Numbered from the stretch's first letter, positions 1 through 9,996 are shown. The stretch: DNA of 64,000 nt from Rhodoplanes sp963724735 (GCA_963724735.1 CAVRVX010000010.1:108159-172158); one strand, 5' to 3'. Notes: generated by a model from the sequence alone, not told the origin. Program-made: numbers and translations.

Positions 1-1032
1 GTCGAGCGAGTCGTCGTAGTCGAGGCGCAGCTTCAGCCAAGTGCAGGCGTAGAAGCACAGGACGCCTGCGATCAGTCCGATAACCACGCCTTGCCACGGC
101 AGCACGAAGCCGGAGGCCGGCGTGATCGTCCCCAGTCCCGCGACCGCGCCCGAGATCATGCCGAGCACGGACGGCTTGCCGCGCGACCACCATTCCAGCG
201 CCATCCAGGTCAACGCGCCGGTCGCGGCGGCGAGGTGGGTCGCAACGATCGCAAACACCGCACGCGAATTGGCCCCGAGCGCCGAGCCGCCGTTGAAACC
301 GAACCAGCCGACCCACAGCAGGCCGGTCCCGATCACCGCGAGCGAGAGATCATAAGGCGCAAAATTGTCGGAGCCGTAGCCGTAGCGCTGGCCGATCACA
401 TAGGCGGCGACCAGTCCCGCAATCCCCGCGTTCAGATGCACGACGAGGCCGCCGGCGAAGTCGAGCACGCCGAGACTCATCAGCCAACCGCCTCCCCACA
501 CCCAATGCGCAAGCGGGACATAGACCAAGAAAAGCCAGCCGGCGGCGAACCCGACGAAGGCGGAAAAGCGCATGCGGTCGGCGACGGAGCCCGCGACCAG
601 CGCCACGGTGATGATGGCGAAGGTCATCTGATAAATCATGAACAGGGCTTCGGGGATCGTTTTTGCGAGCGGGCTTGTGGTCTGCAGACCGATGCCGGCG
701 AGCCCCAAGCGGTCCAGCGAGCCGAGAACGGCGCCGTCGCCGCTAAACGCCAGACTGTACCCCGCCGCGGCCCACAGAAGGGAGCAGAGCATCGCGCACA
801 ACAGCGTCTGCGCCATGGTCGCGAGGATGTTCTTTTTGCGCACCATGCCGCAGTAGAACAGCGCGAGCCCGGGGATGGACATCATCAGCACCAGCCCGGT
901 CGCCGATATCATCCAGGCGGTATCGGCCGGATCGATCTGGCTCGACCCTTGCGCGTGAGCGAGCCCAGGGGCGCACGCGACAGCTCCAATCGCGCCGCCA
1001 AGCAAGCGGCGTCGCCATGCCAGTCTCCTCAT
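1..1032 (-). CDS. amtB: Ammonium transporter AmtB (C-terminus beyond window)
   Basis: Integral membrane channel of the Amt/Rh family that brings ammonium/ammonia across the inner membrane. The reverse strand reads continuously for 344 codons from ATG at 1032 to the window edge, so the C-terminal part is missing. It begins with an Ala-rich signal-like segment ending in AHAQ, then alternating hydrophobic helices. Visible family motifs are LALFYCGMV, the twin-His segment GGLVVHLNAGIAG, the WVGWFGFNGGS helix and GVVIGLIAG. It lies 22 bp downstream of glnK on the same strand, the classical glnK-amtB pair in which GlnK blocks AmtB when nitrogen is sufficient. Product call is firm. Confidence 0.95.
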   Translation of the reverse strand, partial: MRRLAWRRRLLGGAIGAVACAPGLAHAQGSSQIDPADTAWMISATGLVLMMSIPGLALFYCGMVRKKNILATMAQTLLCAMLCSLLWAAAGYSLAFSGDGAVLGSLDRLGLAGIGLQTTSPLAKTIPEALFMIYQMTFAIITVALVAGSVADRMRFSAFVGFAAGWLFLVYVPLAHWVWGGGWLMSLGVLDFAGGLVVHLNAGIAGLVAAYVIGQRYGYGSDNFAPYDLSLAVIGTGLLWVGWFGFNGGSALGANSRAVFAIVATHLAAATGALTWMALEWWSRGKPSVLGMISGAVAGLGTITPASGFVLPWQGVVIGLIAGVLCFYACTWLKLRLDYDDSLD

Positions 1033-1054
1033 CGGGATCTCCCTCGCACGTCGC

Positions 1055-1393
1055 CTACAATGCGTCGTTGTCGCTCTCGCCGGTGCGGATGCGGACCGCC
1101 TGGTCGATCGACGTGACGAAAATCTTGCCGTCGCCGATCTGGCCCGTCCGCGCCGCCCTGCTGATCGTCTCCACGACGTGGTTGACCTGTTCCTCGGGCA
1201 CAGCGATGTCGACCCGGACCTTAGGGAGAAAATTCACGTTGTATTCGGCGCCGCGGTAGATCTCCTTGTGGCCTTTCTGGCGCCCGTAGCCCTTGACCTC
1301 GGCAACAGTCATGCCGTGAACGCCGATCCCGATCAGCGCGTCGCGGACTTCGTCCAGCTTGAAAGGCTTGATGACGGCAGTGACGAATTTCAT
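1055..1393 (-). CDS. glnK: Nitrogen regulatory protein P-II (GlnK/GlnB family)
   Basis: 112-residue trimeric PII signal protein, full family length. It starts MKFVTAVIKPFKLDEVRDAL and carries the T-loop with the uridylylation tyrosine at residue 51 (GAEYNVNF), the B-loop TGQIGDGKIF and the C-terminal VRIRTGE. It senses 2-oxoglutarate and ATP/ADP and is modified by GlnD. Its position immediately upstream of amtB favours GlnK over GlnB. The 273 bp between it and recG must hold its promoter. I looked for a sigma-54 -24/-12 pair there and found no match with the right spacing. Confidence 0.95.
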   Translation of the reverse strand: MKFVTAVIKPFKLDEVRDALIGIGVHGMTVAEVKGYGRQKGHKEIYRGAEYNVNFLPKVRVDIAVPEEQVNHVVETISRAARTGQIGDGKIFVTSIDQAVRIRTGESDNDAL

Positions 1394-1666
1394 AGCAGCC
1401 CCTTTTTTGGAATGGGTCTCGGCGGACCCGTAGAAATGTCAGCATGGAAGCGATAACGCCCAGCCCCTGGGCAAGATGCACAAGATACCGACGCGGCGTG
1501 CGAAGATTAAGCGCTTAGTTTTGGCACTTCTAATACCTGTGGGCAAATCATAGGCAGCATAGGCGTCAGGGCGGCGTCGCGCTTTGCGGCTGGATGCTAA
1601 GGGGTATTCTCATTTGCGCGAATTGCCCGGGTCGGAAGGCGCGAGCAGGCAACAGCGAGACCACCG

Positions 1667-3766
1667 ATGCGCCCGGCCCTGCTCAACCCCCTGTTCGCCT
1701 CGCTGACGACCCTGCCCGGCGTCGGTCCGAAGCTTGAGAAGCTGTATGCGCGTCTGCTCGGCCGCGATGACCGGCCGCGCGTGCTCGACCTTCTCTTCCA
1801 TCTGCCGACTGGTTCGATCGACCGCCGCGCGCGGCCGAAGCTGCGCGACGTCGTGCCGGGCGCCGTCGTCACGGTCGCCGTGAAGGTCGAGCGCCATCGT
1901 GCGCCGCCGCCGGGGCGTTCGCGCGCGCCTTACCTGATCTATGCAAGCGACGGGACCGGCGACCTCGTGATCACCTATTTCAACGCGCGCAAAGACTACA
2001 TCGATAAGCTCTTGCCCGTCGGCGCGCGGCGCTATGTGTCCGGCACGGTCGCGCTCTATGACGGCATGCTGCAGATGGTCCACCCGGACCGCGTCGTGCC
2101 GGAAGCGGAGCTTGCCAGCCTTCCGCTGATCGAGCCGGTCTATCCCCTGACCGAAGGGCTGACGGCGAACCAGATCCAGCGCGCGGTCGAGGCCGCGTTG
2201 GGCAGGCTTCCGGCCCTGCCGGAATGGCAGGACCCGGCCTTTCTCGCCCGCGCCGGCTCCCCCTCCCTCGCCGACGCGCTGCGGCGGATCCACCGCCCCG
2301 AGGAGCCTCCCGATCTCCTTCCCGCCTCACCCGCCTGGACGCGGCTCGCCTATGACGAGTTTCTCGCCGGCCAGCTCGCCCTCATGCTGGTCCGCGCGCA
2401 TATGCGGCGAACGAGCGGGCGGAGCTCGGAAGGCGACGGCCGTCTGCGCGCGCGAATTATTGCCGCGCTTCCTTACAAGTTGACGGCGTCGCAGACGCGG
2501 GCGGTCGCCGACATCGTGGCCGATCTCGGGAGTCCCGAGCGCATGCTCCGCCTGCTGCAGGGCGATGTCGGGTCGGGCAAGACAGTGGTGGCGTTGCTCG
2601 CCTGCGCAACGGTGATCGAGGCGGGCCGCCAGGCTGCGTTGATGGCGCCGACCGAAATCCTGGCGCGGCAGCATCTGAAAACGATCGCGCCGCTGGCGCA
2701 GGCGGCCGGCGTCCGTGTCGCCATCCTTACGGGACGCGAGCGCGGTCGCGAGCGCGCCGATGTGCTCGAACGCCTTGCGCAGGGCGAGATCAACCTGCTT
2801 GTCGGCACCCATGCGCTGTTCCAGGAGGAGGTCGCGTTCGTCGATCTTGCGCTTGCGGTGGTCGACGAGCAGCACCGGTTCGGCGTGCACCAGCGGCTCG
2901 CGCTTGCGCAGAAAGGGCGCGCCGTCGACGTGCTGGTGATGACGGCGACGCCCATCCCGCGCACGCTCGTGCTCACCTATTTCGGCGACATGGATGTCTC
3001 CGAGCTGCGCGAAAAACCGGCTGGGCGCAAGCCGATCGACACCCGGACCATTCCGCTCGACCGGCTCGACGACGTGACCGCCGCCGTCGGCCGCGCGCTC
3101 GGCGAGGGTCGGCGCGTCTATTGGGTCTGCCCGCTGGTCGAGGAATCGGAGGCAACCGACCTCGCCGCCGCGCAGGCACGTTTCCGCGCGCTCAAGCAAA
3201 TCTTCGGCGACGCGGCCGACCTCGTGCACGGTCGCATGCGGGGCGCGGACAAGGACCAGGCGATGGCGCGCTTCGCCGCGGGCGAGACGTGGCTGCTCGT
3301 CGCCACCACGGTGGTCGAGGTCGGCGTCGACGTGCCGGAGGCGAGCGTGATGGTGATCGAGCATGCCGAGCGGTTCGGGCTCGCACAGCTTCACCAATTG
3401 CGCGGGCGGATCGGCCGCGGCGCGGCGCGCTCGACCTGCCTTCTTCTCTACAAGGCGCCGCTCGGCGAAGCGGCGAAGGCGCGGCTCGCCATCATGCGCG
3501 AGAGCGAGGACGGCTTCCGCATCGCCGAGGAGGACTTGCGGCTGCGCGGCGAAGGCGACGTGCTCGGCACGCGCCAGAGCGGCCTGCCGGGCTTCCGCGT
3601 CGCCCGCATCGAGGCGCACGGGGCGTTGCTGCAGACGGCGCGCGACGATGCCGCGCTTGTGCTCTCCCGCGACCCGGAGCTGAAATCGGAGCGCGGCGAG
3701 GCGCTGCGGACCCTGCTCTATCTATTCGAGCGCGACGAGGCGGTGCGATTGATCCGGGCGGGGTAG
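1667..3766 (+). CDS. recG: ATP-dependent DNA helicase RecG
   Basis: 699-residue superfamily 2 helicase that reverses stalled forks and migrates branched DNA; length is normal for RecG. The order is an N-terminal wedge/OB domain, Walker A GDVGSGKT near residue 300, motif II DEQHR near 400, motif III TATPIPRT, and the C-terminal helicase part with HGRM, TTVVEVGVDVPEA and the QLRGRIGR motif. The start codon gives the usual opening with TTLPGVGPKLEKLY. It is divergent from glnK and appears monocistronic. Confidence 0.96.
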   Translation: MRPALLNPLFASLTTLPGVGPKLEKLYARLLGRDDRPRVLDLLFHLPTGSIDRRARPKLRDVVPGAVVTVAVKVERHRAPPPGRSRAPYLIYASDGTGDLVITYFNARKDYIDKLLPVGARRYVSGTVALYDGMLQMVHPDRVVPEAELASLPLIEPVYPLTEGLTANQIQRAVEAALGRLPALPEWQDPAFLARAGSPSLADALRRIHRPEEPPDLLPASPAWTRLAYDEFLAGQLALMLVRAHMRRTSGRSSEGDGRLRARIIAALPYKLTASQTRAVADIVADLGSPERMLRLLQGDVGSGKTVVALLACATVIEAGRQAALMAPTEILARQHLKTIAPLAQAAGVRVAILTGRERGRERADVLERLAQGEINLLVGTHALFQEEVAFVDLALAVVDEQHRFGVHQRLALAQKGRAVDVLVMTATPIPRTLVLTYFGDMDVSELREKPAGRKPIDTRTIPLDRLDDVTAAVGRALGEGRRVYWVCPLVEESEATDLAAAQARFRALKQIFGDAADLVHGRMRGADKDQAMARFAAGETWLLVATTVVEVGVDVPEASVMVIEHAERFGLAQLHQLRGRIGRGAARSTCLLLYKAPLGEAAKARLAIMRESEDGFRIAEEDLRLRGEGDVLGTRQSGLPGFRVARIEAHGALLQTARDDAALVLSRDPELKSERGEALRTLLYLFERDEAVRLIRAG

Positions 3767-3829
3767 CGTGTGGGCTCAACCGATTTCAACCGAACCATGA
3801 CCAGACCAGCCAGCAGCACCTATCGCACC

Positions 3830-4705
3830 TCACGGCGCCAATGCGGTGATCGCATCCCTGCTCCGGAACATGTCCTTGGCGCTGTGGCCCACGCCGGGAG
3901 CTTCGACCAGACGCCAGTTGAATTTCCATCCGTGGGACAAAGCGAGCTGTTCCGCAGCGCGATACACATTGCGCCCGCGTTCGTAACGGGTCTCGCCTTG
4001 CGCCCGTGCATCTGCTGAATCGTTTCGGTTCTTATCGCTTGTATCCGCGGTGCCGAGAAAGATCGTCACCGGCTGCTCCAGATAACGGCGAAGCTCGGAC
4101 TCGGCGCGCGCCCCGGCGTAGACGCTACCCAGTCCGTACGGGGCTTCGATGGCGAGGTTCGGGAACACATAGGTCGACGGATTGGCGATGACGATGCGCT
4201 TTGCGTCCGTCGGCACGAAGGCAGCGACGCGGCTCAGAAACTGCCCGCCCGCCGAATGACCGAGCAGATAATAATCGACGTCGCGCTGCTCTTCGCGACG
4301 CACCCAATCGACGAGATCCGCCACGACATTGCCCGTCCACTCGCGTCGATCGAGAACCGCATGCTTGTGTACGATGCCGCCGCGTTGATATTTCCAACCC
4401 GGGAAATCTCTTTTCTCGAACAGTGGCGCTATGACGATCATGCAGAGTCGATCGGCGATCGGCGCCGCCGAGTCGCGGTAGTTTCTGCCTTTTCGATCTT
4501 CGCTGTGGAAGACAAGGAGCAGCGAGGGGTTCGCGCACTCCGGACGATAGGTGAAGACGGTGATCGTGCGATCGCCCAGCCCGATCGTCTGCTCCGATTT
4601 GCCCGGCGCGATCGGCGCTGCTTGCACTGGCAAGCTTTGCAAAACCAAGGCGAGTATAGAAATCGCGGCCAGAGCTTTTCGTGTCCGGTCGGTCGCGACC
4701 TGCAA
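3830..4705 (-). CDS. Secreted alpha/beta-hydrolase family protein
   Basis: 291 residues with an N-terminal hydrophobic signal segment (about residues 10-30, ending VQAAP), so likely exported. The fold is alpha/beta hydrolase: nucleophile elbow GHSAGG with Ser151, and a C-terminal GVGHSA that can supply the catalytic His. The family resembles poly(3-hydroxybutyrate) depolymerase or esterase-like proteins; the substrate cannot be told. Its start lies 3 bp after the stop of the upstream DUF502 gene on the same strand, so the two are probably co-transcribed and translationally coupled. Confidence 0.8.
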   Translation of the reverse strand: MQVATDRTRKALAAISILALVLQSLPVQAAPIAPGKSEQTIGLGDRTITVFTYRPECANPSLLLVFHSEDRKGRNYRDSAAPIADRLCMIVIAPLFEKRDFPGWKYQRGGIVHKHAVLDRREWTGNVVADLVDWVRREEQRDVDYYLLGHSAGGQFLSRVAAFVPTDAKRIVIANPSTYVFPNLAIEAPYGLGSVYAGARAESELRRYLEQPVTIFLGTADTSDKNRNDSADARAQGETRYERGRNVYRAAEQLALSHGWKFNWRLVEAPGVGHSAKDMFRSRDAITALAP

Positions 4706-4708
4706 TGC

Positions 4709-5497
4709 CTACTCCGCCGCCGCCTTCGCCTGCCCCGCCGGCAAGGCGCGGTCCGCCTGCGCCGCCTGCGCGGTCTGCGCCGCGGTGGCGAGCGAGGACA
4801 GCTTTTTCTGATAGTCGCCGCCATTGGGCTGGATCAGGCCGGCCGACATGATGAGCTTCGCTGCAGCTTCCACGGGAATGTCGAGTTCGATCACCCGCGC
4901 GCGCGGCACGTAGAAGAAGAAGCCGGTGGTCGGGTTGGGCGTGCACGGCATGAATACGGAGAGATGCTCTTCTTCCGGTAACCGCTCGGCGATCTGGTTG
5001 CCCGGCGGCTGCGACAGGAACACCAGCGACCACATGCCGGGCGATGGGAATTCGATCAGGCCGACCCGTCGGAAGCTCGTTCCCGAACCCGAGAACAAGG
5101 TCTCAAACACCTGCTTCAGTCCCTTGTAGACCGAGCGGATCAGCGGCATGCGGTCGAGAATGCGCTCGCCCGCTTCGACCAGCTTGCGCCCGACCAGGTT
5201 GGCGGTGAGGAAGCCGAGCAAGGTCAGCGTGACGAAGGCGATGATGAGCCCGGTGCCGGGGATCGTCCACGGCAGGTAGCTCTCCGGCCGGTATTGCACC
5301 GGAATGAGCGGGCGGACGAGATCGTCGACCCAGGTGACCAACGACCAGGTCAACCACAGGGTGATCGCGAGCGGTCCCACGACCACGAGCCCGGTGAGGA
5401 AGTAATTGCGGATGCGCGCGCCCAGATGCGATCCGGGCCGCTGCCCGACCGAGTCGTTCGGGAGCGGCGGATCGCGCGGCGTCTCGGTGGAGTTCAT
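4709..5497 (-). CDS. DUF502 family membrane protein
   Basis: 262 residues. Two hydrophobic helices (about residues 30-60 and 78-100) bracket a periplasmic segment, followed by the DUF502 signature region with GLIEFPSPGMWSLVFLS and MPCTPNPTTGFFFYVP. The C-terminal 30 residues are Ala/Gln-rich and low complexity. The family is widespread and uncharacterised in bacteria. It precedes the secreted hydrolase with a 3-bp gap. Confidence 0.85.
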   Translation of the reverse strand: MNSTETPRDPPLPNDSVGQRPGSHLGARIRNYFLTGLVVVGPLAITLWLTWSLVTWVDDLVRPLIPVQYRPESYLPWTIPGTGLIIAFVTLTLLGFLTANLVGRKLVEAGERILDRMPLIRSVYKGLKQVFETLFSGSGTSFRRVGLIEFPSPGMWSLVFLSQPPGNQIAERLPEEEHLSVFMPCTPNPTTGFFFYVPRARVIELDIPVEAAAKLIMSAGLIQPNGGDYQKKLSSLATAAQTAQAAQADRALPAGQAKAAAE

Positions 5498-5622
5498 GGT
5501 CGGATATATCGGCCCGGTCGTCGCTCAGCACAACCGCAGCCGCAATCTAAGCAGGAAATCTTTCAATTGCCAACGGATGGTGGCCATGATCCGGCCTTCG
5601 CATTGATTCGCGGAGGCTGTAC

Positions 5623-6535
5623 ATGGCGGGCAAATCTGTGGTGGCGGCGAGTGAGGAGCAGAAGGCGGCGTTGCGGACGCTTGCGGGATTGCGCGATCGC
5701 GGCGAAGCGGATCGGGCGCGCTCTGTGTTGCTGACGCTGTCGGGGTGGACCAGCCCGCCATTGCGGAAGCCTTCGGCGTTCGCGAGGATACGGTGCGTAT
5801 GTGGCGCAGCGACTTGCCACGGCGAGGTGGCGGCGCTCAAGAGCAGCCCTATGCCAGGACCGGCCCTGGTCAAGGCGGAAGCAGCGTTGCGCGTTGTGAC
5901 GCCGTTGCTCGAAGCGCCTGTCGCCGATCGCCTAATTGGACGCTGAGTCGTCTGATCGCGAGATCCGGCCGCGAGGGCGTCACCATCTCGCGATCGCGCC
6001 TGTCCAAGGTGCTGCGCAAAAAAAGTTCTGCTGGCGTCGGCCGCGGCACACCCTAAAGGGCCGCCAGGACGCCGACGCCGTCGACCGCGTGGGGCTGCGG
6101 CTTAAGCTGCGCAAGGCGCAAGCCGAAGCAGGCGACATCGTGCTTCTCTTCGCCGATGAAAGCGAGGCGATGACCCATCCTTATCTGGCGAGAGCCTGGG
6201 CCAAGCGCGGCGCTGACCTGCGCATGCCGGCGCACGGACAGGCCAAGAAGGTCGCCATGATGGGAGCGTTCGATCACGCCGCCCGCCGGATCCTCGTGCA
6301 CACCAGCAAAACCAAGCGCAGCGCCGACTTCATCGCGCTGCTGGAAAGGCTCGATGTCCTCTATGGCACCAAGCCGGATCTGCGGATCAAGCCCGTCGTC
6401 ATCGTGCTCGACAACGGGCCGATCGACGTGAGCAAGGCGACCATCGCGGCGCTCGTCGCCCGCGCCCATTGGCTCACCATCGAATGGCTGCCCAAGTTCG
6501 TGAATTTGTCCACGAAATTTATGACGGTCTTAAAG
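5623..6535 (+). pseudogene. Degenerate IS630-family transposase
   Basis: Pieces of one transposase are spread over frames. The N-terminal helix-turn-helix starts at 5623 (ATG) and shifts near 5740 to a frame reading AIAEAFGVREDTVRMW. It shifts again around 5830 and 5930 to reach TLSRLIARSGREGVTISRS, then crosses at an A7 run (6018-6024) into the DDE domain with FADES and VIVLDNGPI. The third catalytic region (LPxYxPELN...E) is missing: after LPKF the sequence is unrelated. At least four frame changes and a lost 3' end mean it is inactive. It sits between core genes DUF502 and glmS. The A7 junction may be an original frameshift site rather than damage. Confidence 0.8.
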
Positions 6536-6697
6536 GCACATCCCGCAGAGCAAGGCAGTCTCCAGCAATTTGCCCTTGCTACGACACTTCAATTAGCCGC
6601 CGACGCCGCTAGGGGAATCCCCGGCGAGCGCCTGATCCGACCGCGAGAAAATTCAAACTGAGACACTACCGCGGGCCGCCCTCGCTTGACTCCCGAG

Positions 6698-8521
6698 CTA
6701 CTCGACCGTGACCGATTTGGCGAGATTGCGCGGCTGATCGACGTCGGTGCCCATGATCACCGCCGTATGGTAGGCGAGAAGCTGCACCGGCAAGGCGTAG
6801 ACGAGCGGCGTCACGGTTGGCGGCATGTCCGGCAGCGTGAGGATGGCGACGGATTCGATCGTCGCCTCGCGGGCGCCGCGCGGGTCGGTGATCAGGATGA
6901 TGCGCCCTTCGCGGGCGGCGACCTCCTGCATGTTGGACATCGTCTTCTCGAACACGCGGTCATAAGGGGCGATGACGATCACTGGAATGGTGGCGTCGAT
7001 CAGCGCGATCGGGCCGTGCTTGAGTTCGCCGCCGGCATAGCCTTCGGCATGGATGTAGGAGATTTCCTTGAGCTTGAGCGCACCTTCGAGCGCAAGCGGA
7101 TAGCTGGTGCCGCGTCCGAGATAGAGCACGTCCCGGTTCTTGGCGATGTCGCGGGCGAGCCGCTCGATCTTCGGTTCGAGCGCGAGCGCCTCGGTCATGT
7201 GGCGGGGCACCTCGGTCAGCGCGCGCACGAGATTGCGCTCGTCCTCCTCGGTGAGCGCGCCGCGCGCGCGGCCCGCGGCGATGGCGAGGCACGCCAGCAC
7301 CGCAAGCTGGCAGGTGAACGCCTTGGTCGAGGCGACGCCGATCTCCGGCCCGGCCAGCGTTGGCACGACCAGGTCGCTCTCGCGCGCAATCGTCGAGGTC
7401 GCCACGTTCACGATGGAGAGGACGTGCTGGCCGTGCTGCTTGGCGTGGCGCAACGTCGCGAGCGTGTCCGCCGTCTCCCCAGACTGCGAGATGAAGATTG
7501 CAAGATTGCCCGGCGCGAACGGCGCCTCGCGGTAGCGCAGCTCCGAGGCAATATCGACCTCGACCGGCAAGCGGGCGAACCGCTCGAACCAATACTTGCC
7601 GACGAGGCCCGCGTAATAAGCCGTGCCGCAGGCGGAGATGGTGATGCGGTCGAGTTTGCCGAAGTCGAACGGCAATTCCGGCAGCGTCACGCGTTCGGTC
7701 GAAAAATCGATATAGGCGCCGAGCGTGTGCGCCACGACTTCCGGCTGCTCATGAATTTCCTTGGCCATGAAGTGGCGGAAATTGCCTTTCTCAACCAGGA
7801 GGGAGGCGGCGCCCGAGCGGAGAACGGGGCGTTTCACCTCGCCGCCGCTCGCGTCGTAAATCTGCGCGCCGCCGCGCTTGAGCACTGCGAGGTCGCCGTC
7901 ATCGAGATAGGAGATGATCGAGGTGAACGGCGCGAGCGCGATCGCATCGGAGCCGAGCATCATCTCGCCCTCGCCATAGCCGATGGCGAGCGGCGCGCCT
8001 TGCCGCGCGCCGACAAGAAGATCCTCCTCGCCCTCGAACAGAAAGGCGAGTGCGAAGGCCCCCTTCAGGCGCGGCAGGGCGGTTTTCACCGCCGTGACGG
8101 GATCGAGCCCTGTCTTCATGAGGTCGGTGACGAGATGGGCGACCGCTTCCGTGTCGGTCTCAGTCACGAAGTTCGCGCCCCGCCCCGACAATTCGGTTCG
8201 CAGCTCGTTGAAATTCTCGATGATGCCGTTGTGAACGACGGCGACGCGGTCGGTCGCATGCGGATGCGCATTGATCTCGTTGGGCCGGCCATGCGTCGCC
8301 CAGCGCGTATGGCCGATGCCGATCGTGCCATCCAAGGGCTGCCGCGCGAGACGCTGCTCCAGGTTCCTCAGCTTGCCTTCGGAACGCAAACGGGTCAGAT
8401 GCCCGTGCTCGAGCGTGGCGAGGCCGGCCGAGTCATAACCGCGATATTCAAGCCTCTTGAGCGCGTCGATCAGCGCCGGCGCAACCGGCTCATGACCGAG
8501 AATCCCGACAATTCCGCACAT
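6698..8521 (-). CDS. glmS: Glutamine-fructose-6-phosphate aminotransferase (isomerizing)
   Basis: 607 residues, normal length. It makes glucosamine-6-phosphate from fructose-6-phosphate and glutamine, the entry step to peptidoglycan and lipid A amino sugars. It starts MCGIVGILG with the N-terminal nucleophile Cys, then the class II glutaminase motifs IGHTRWATHG and HNGIIEN. Two SIS domains carry SACGTAYYA, FISQSGETADT and the C-terminal AKSVTVE. It lies 119 bp downstream of glmU on the same strand; the two form a pathway operon. No glmS ribozyme is seen upstream, as expected outside Firmicutes. Confidence 0.97.
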   Translation of the reverse strand: MCGIVGILGHEPVAPALIDALKRLEYRGYDSAGLATLEHGHLTRLRSEGKLRNLEQRLARQPLDGTIGIGHTRWATHGRPNEINAHPHATDRVAVVHNGIIENFNELRTELSGRGANFVTETDTEAVAHLVTDLMKTGLDPVTAVKTALPRLKGAFALAFLFEGEEDLLVGARQGAPLAIGYGEGEMMLGSDAIALAPFTSIISYLDDGDLAVLKRGGAQIYDASGGEVKRPVLRSGAASLLVEKGNFRHFMAKEIHEQPEVVAHTLGAYIDFSTERVTLPELPFDFGKLDRITISACGTAYYAGLVGKYWFERFARLPVEVDIASELRYREAPFAPGNLAIFISQSGETADTLATLRHAKQHGQHVLSIVNVATSTIARESDLVVPTLAGPEIGVASTKAFTCQLAVLACLAIAAGRARGALTEEDERNLVRALTEVPRHMTEALALEPKIERLARDIAKNRDVLYLGRGTSYPLALEGALKLKEISYIHAEGYAGGELKHGPIALIDATIPVIVIAPYDRVFEKTMSNMQEVAAREGRIILITDPRGAREATIESVAILTLPDMPPTVTPLVYALPVQLLAYHTAVIMGTDVDQPRNLAKSVTVE

Positions 8522-8640
8522 GAGGCCTGCGAGTCCTTCTCTGGGGCCGTTCGAGACACGGCTCGATGCGGCAGTTTCGACTATTCACGCACAGCACAAG
8601 AGCGCGCTCACATCGCCGCGACAGTACAACATGAGTCCGG

Positions 8641-9996
8641 TCATCCTGGCTTTTTCTTGACCGCGGCCTGGATGCGTTCGCGCCAGCGCGCGACCCAACC
8701 TTCCCGGATGATCTGGCGGCCGCGTCCAAGCCCGAGGCTGCCCGCCGGCACATCCTCGGTGATGACCGATCCCGAACCGATATAGGCTCCGTCGCCAATC
8801 TTCACCGGCGCGACCAGCGACGAATTCGAGCCGATGAAGGCGCCCTTGCCGATGTCGGTCTGGTGCTTTCCGACCCCGTCATAGTTGCAGGTGATCGTAC
8901 CCGCGCCGACATTGGCGCGCTCGCCGACCCTTGCGTTGCCGATATAGGTCAAATGATTGGCCTTGGCGCCGGCTTCGATCGTCGCGGCTTTGATCTCGAC
9001 GAAGTTGCCGATATGCGCGCCCTCGCCAATCTCGGCGCCGGGCCGCAGCCGGGCGAACGGTCCGACGATCGCTCCGCGCTTGATTCGCGCATTTTCGAAA
9101 TGACAGAAAGAGTGGATCACCACGCCCTCTTCGACTGTGACGCCGGGGCCGAATACGACATAGGGCTCGATCACCACATCGCGGGCGAGCTTCGTGTCGG
9201 CGGAGAGAAAGACCGTCTCGGGCGCGACCATGGTCACGCCGGCGTCGAGGGCCGCCGCACGCAGCCGCTGCTGCATGGCCGCCCCTGCTTGCGCGAGCTC
9301 GGCTTGAGTGTTCACGCCCATCACCTCCGTGTCGTCCGCAATTTCCAGCGCGACCGCGTTCAGCCCCTTGCCGCGCGCAATCGCTACCGCGTCGGTGAGG
9401 TAGAATTCGCGCTTGGCGTTGTCATCCGAGATCTCGTCGAGGATCGCGAGCGCGACATCGCCGCGCAGCCCCATCACACCCGCATTGCACAGCGTGATCG
9501 CCTTTTCGTCCGCACTTGCGTCCTTCTCCTCGCGAATGGCGAGGAGCCGCTCGCCGTCGGTCAGCAGGCGGCCGTATCCGGAGGGATCGGCCGGCCGGAA
9601 GCCGAGCACCGCGATGGCGGCTCCCGCCGCGAGCGCTTCGCGCAGGCGGCCAAGCGTGCTCGCACGGAGGAGCGGCGTATCGCCGTAGATGATCAGTACG
9701 TCATTCGTTTCCCGCGCAAGCGCCGAGCGGGCCGCCAGCACGGCGTGCCCGGTTCCCCTCCGCGCGGCCTGAACAAAGATTTCCGCCTGCGGCAAGACAG
9801 TTCGGACGGCTTCCGCGACGCGGTCCATGGCCGGACCGATGACCACGGCGACTCGGCCGCTGGAGAAATTGCCGACGACGCCTAGCACATGCGCAATTAA
9901 CGGCTGTCCGGCAATGGCGTGCAGCACTTTCGGCCGCGACGCGCGCATGCGCGTCCCCTCGCCGGCGGCAAGCACGATGATCGAGCAGGTCCTCAC
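8641..9996 (-). CDS. glmU: Bifunctional N-acetylglucosamine-1-phosphate uridyltransferase / glucosamine-1-phosphate acetyltransferase
   Basis: 451 residues, family length. The N-terminal nucleotidyltransferase has the LAAGEGTRMR signature and KVLHAIAGQP. The C-terminal left-handed beta-helix acetyltransferase has hexapeptide repeats and NHLTYIGNARVG with CNYDG. It acetylates GlcN-1-P and then uridylates it to UDP-GlcNAc. The downstream neighbour glmS feeds the same pathway. Confidence 0.97.
   Translation of the reverse strand: MRTCSIIVLAAGEGTRMRASRPKVLHAIAGQPLIAHVLGVVGNFSSGRVAVVIGPAMDRVAEAVRTVLPQAEIFVQAARRGTGHAVLAARSALARETNDVLIIYGDTPLLRASTLGRLREALAAGAAIAVLGFRPADPSGYGRLLTDGERLLAIREEKDASADEKAITLCNAGVMGLRGDVALAILDEISDDNAKREFYLTDAVAIARGKGLNAVALEIADDTEVMGVNTQAELAQAGAAMQQRLRAAALDAGVTMVAPETVFLSADTKLARDVVIEPYVVFGPGVTVEEGVVIHSFCHFENARIKRGAIVGPFARLRPGAEIGEGAHIGNFVEIKAATIEAGAKANHLTYIGNARVGERANVGAGTITCNYDGVGKHQTDIGKGAFIGSNSSLVAPVKIGDGAYIGSGSVITEDVPAGSLGLGRGRQIIREGWVARWRERIQAAVKKKPG

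Noticed and set aside
91..1116. Long plus-strand open frame
   Set aside because: Arg/Gly/His-rich antisense shadow of amtB and glnK, whose reverse-strand translation shows clear family motifs.
1394..1666. Sigma-54 promoter for glnK
   Set aside because: No GG-N10-GC pair with acceptable surrounding bases was found on the minus strand.
2327..3619. 430-codon minus-strand open frame
   Set aside because: Antisense to recG, which has all helicase motifs.
8522..8640. glmS ribozyme or riboswitch
   Set aside because: The glmU-glmS spacer is only 119 bp, shows no such fold, and the ribozyme is not expected in this phylum.
6686..8785. 699-codon plus-strand open frame
   Set aside because: Antisense to glmS; composition typical of GC-rich shadow frames and no family motif.
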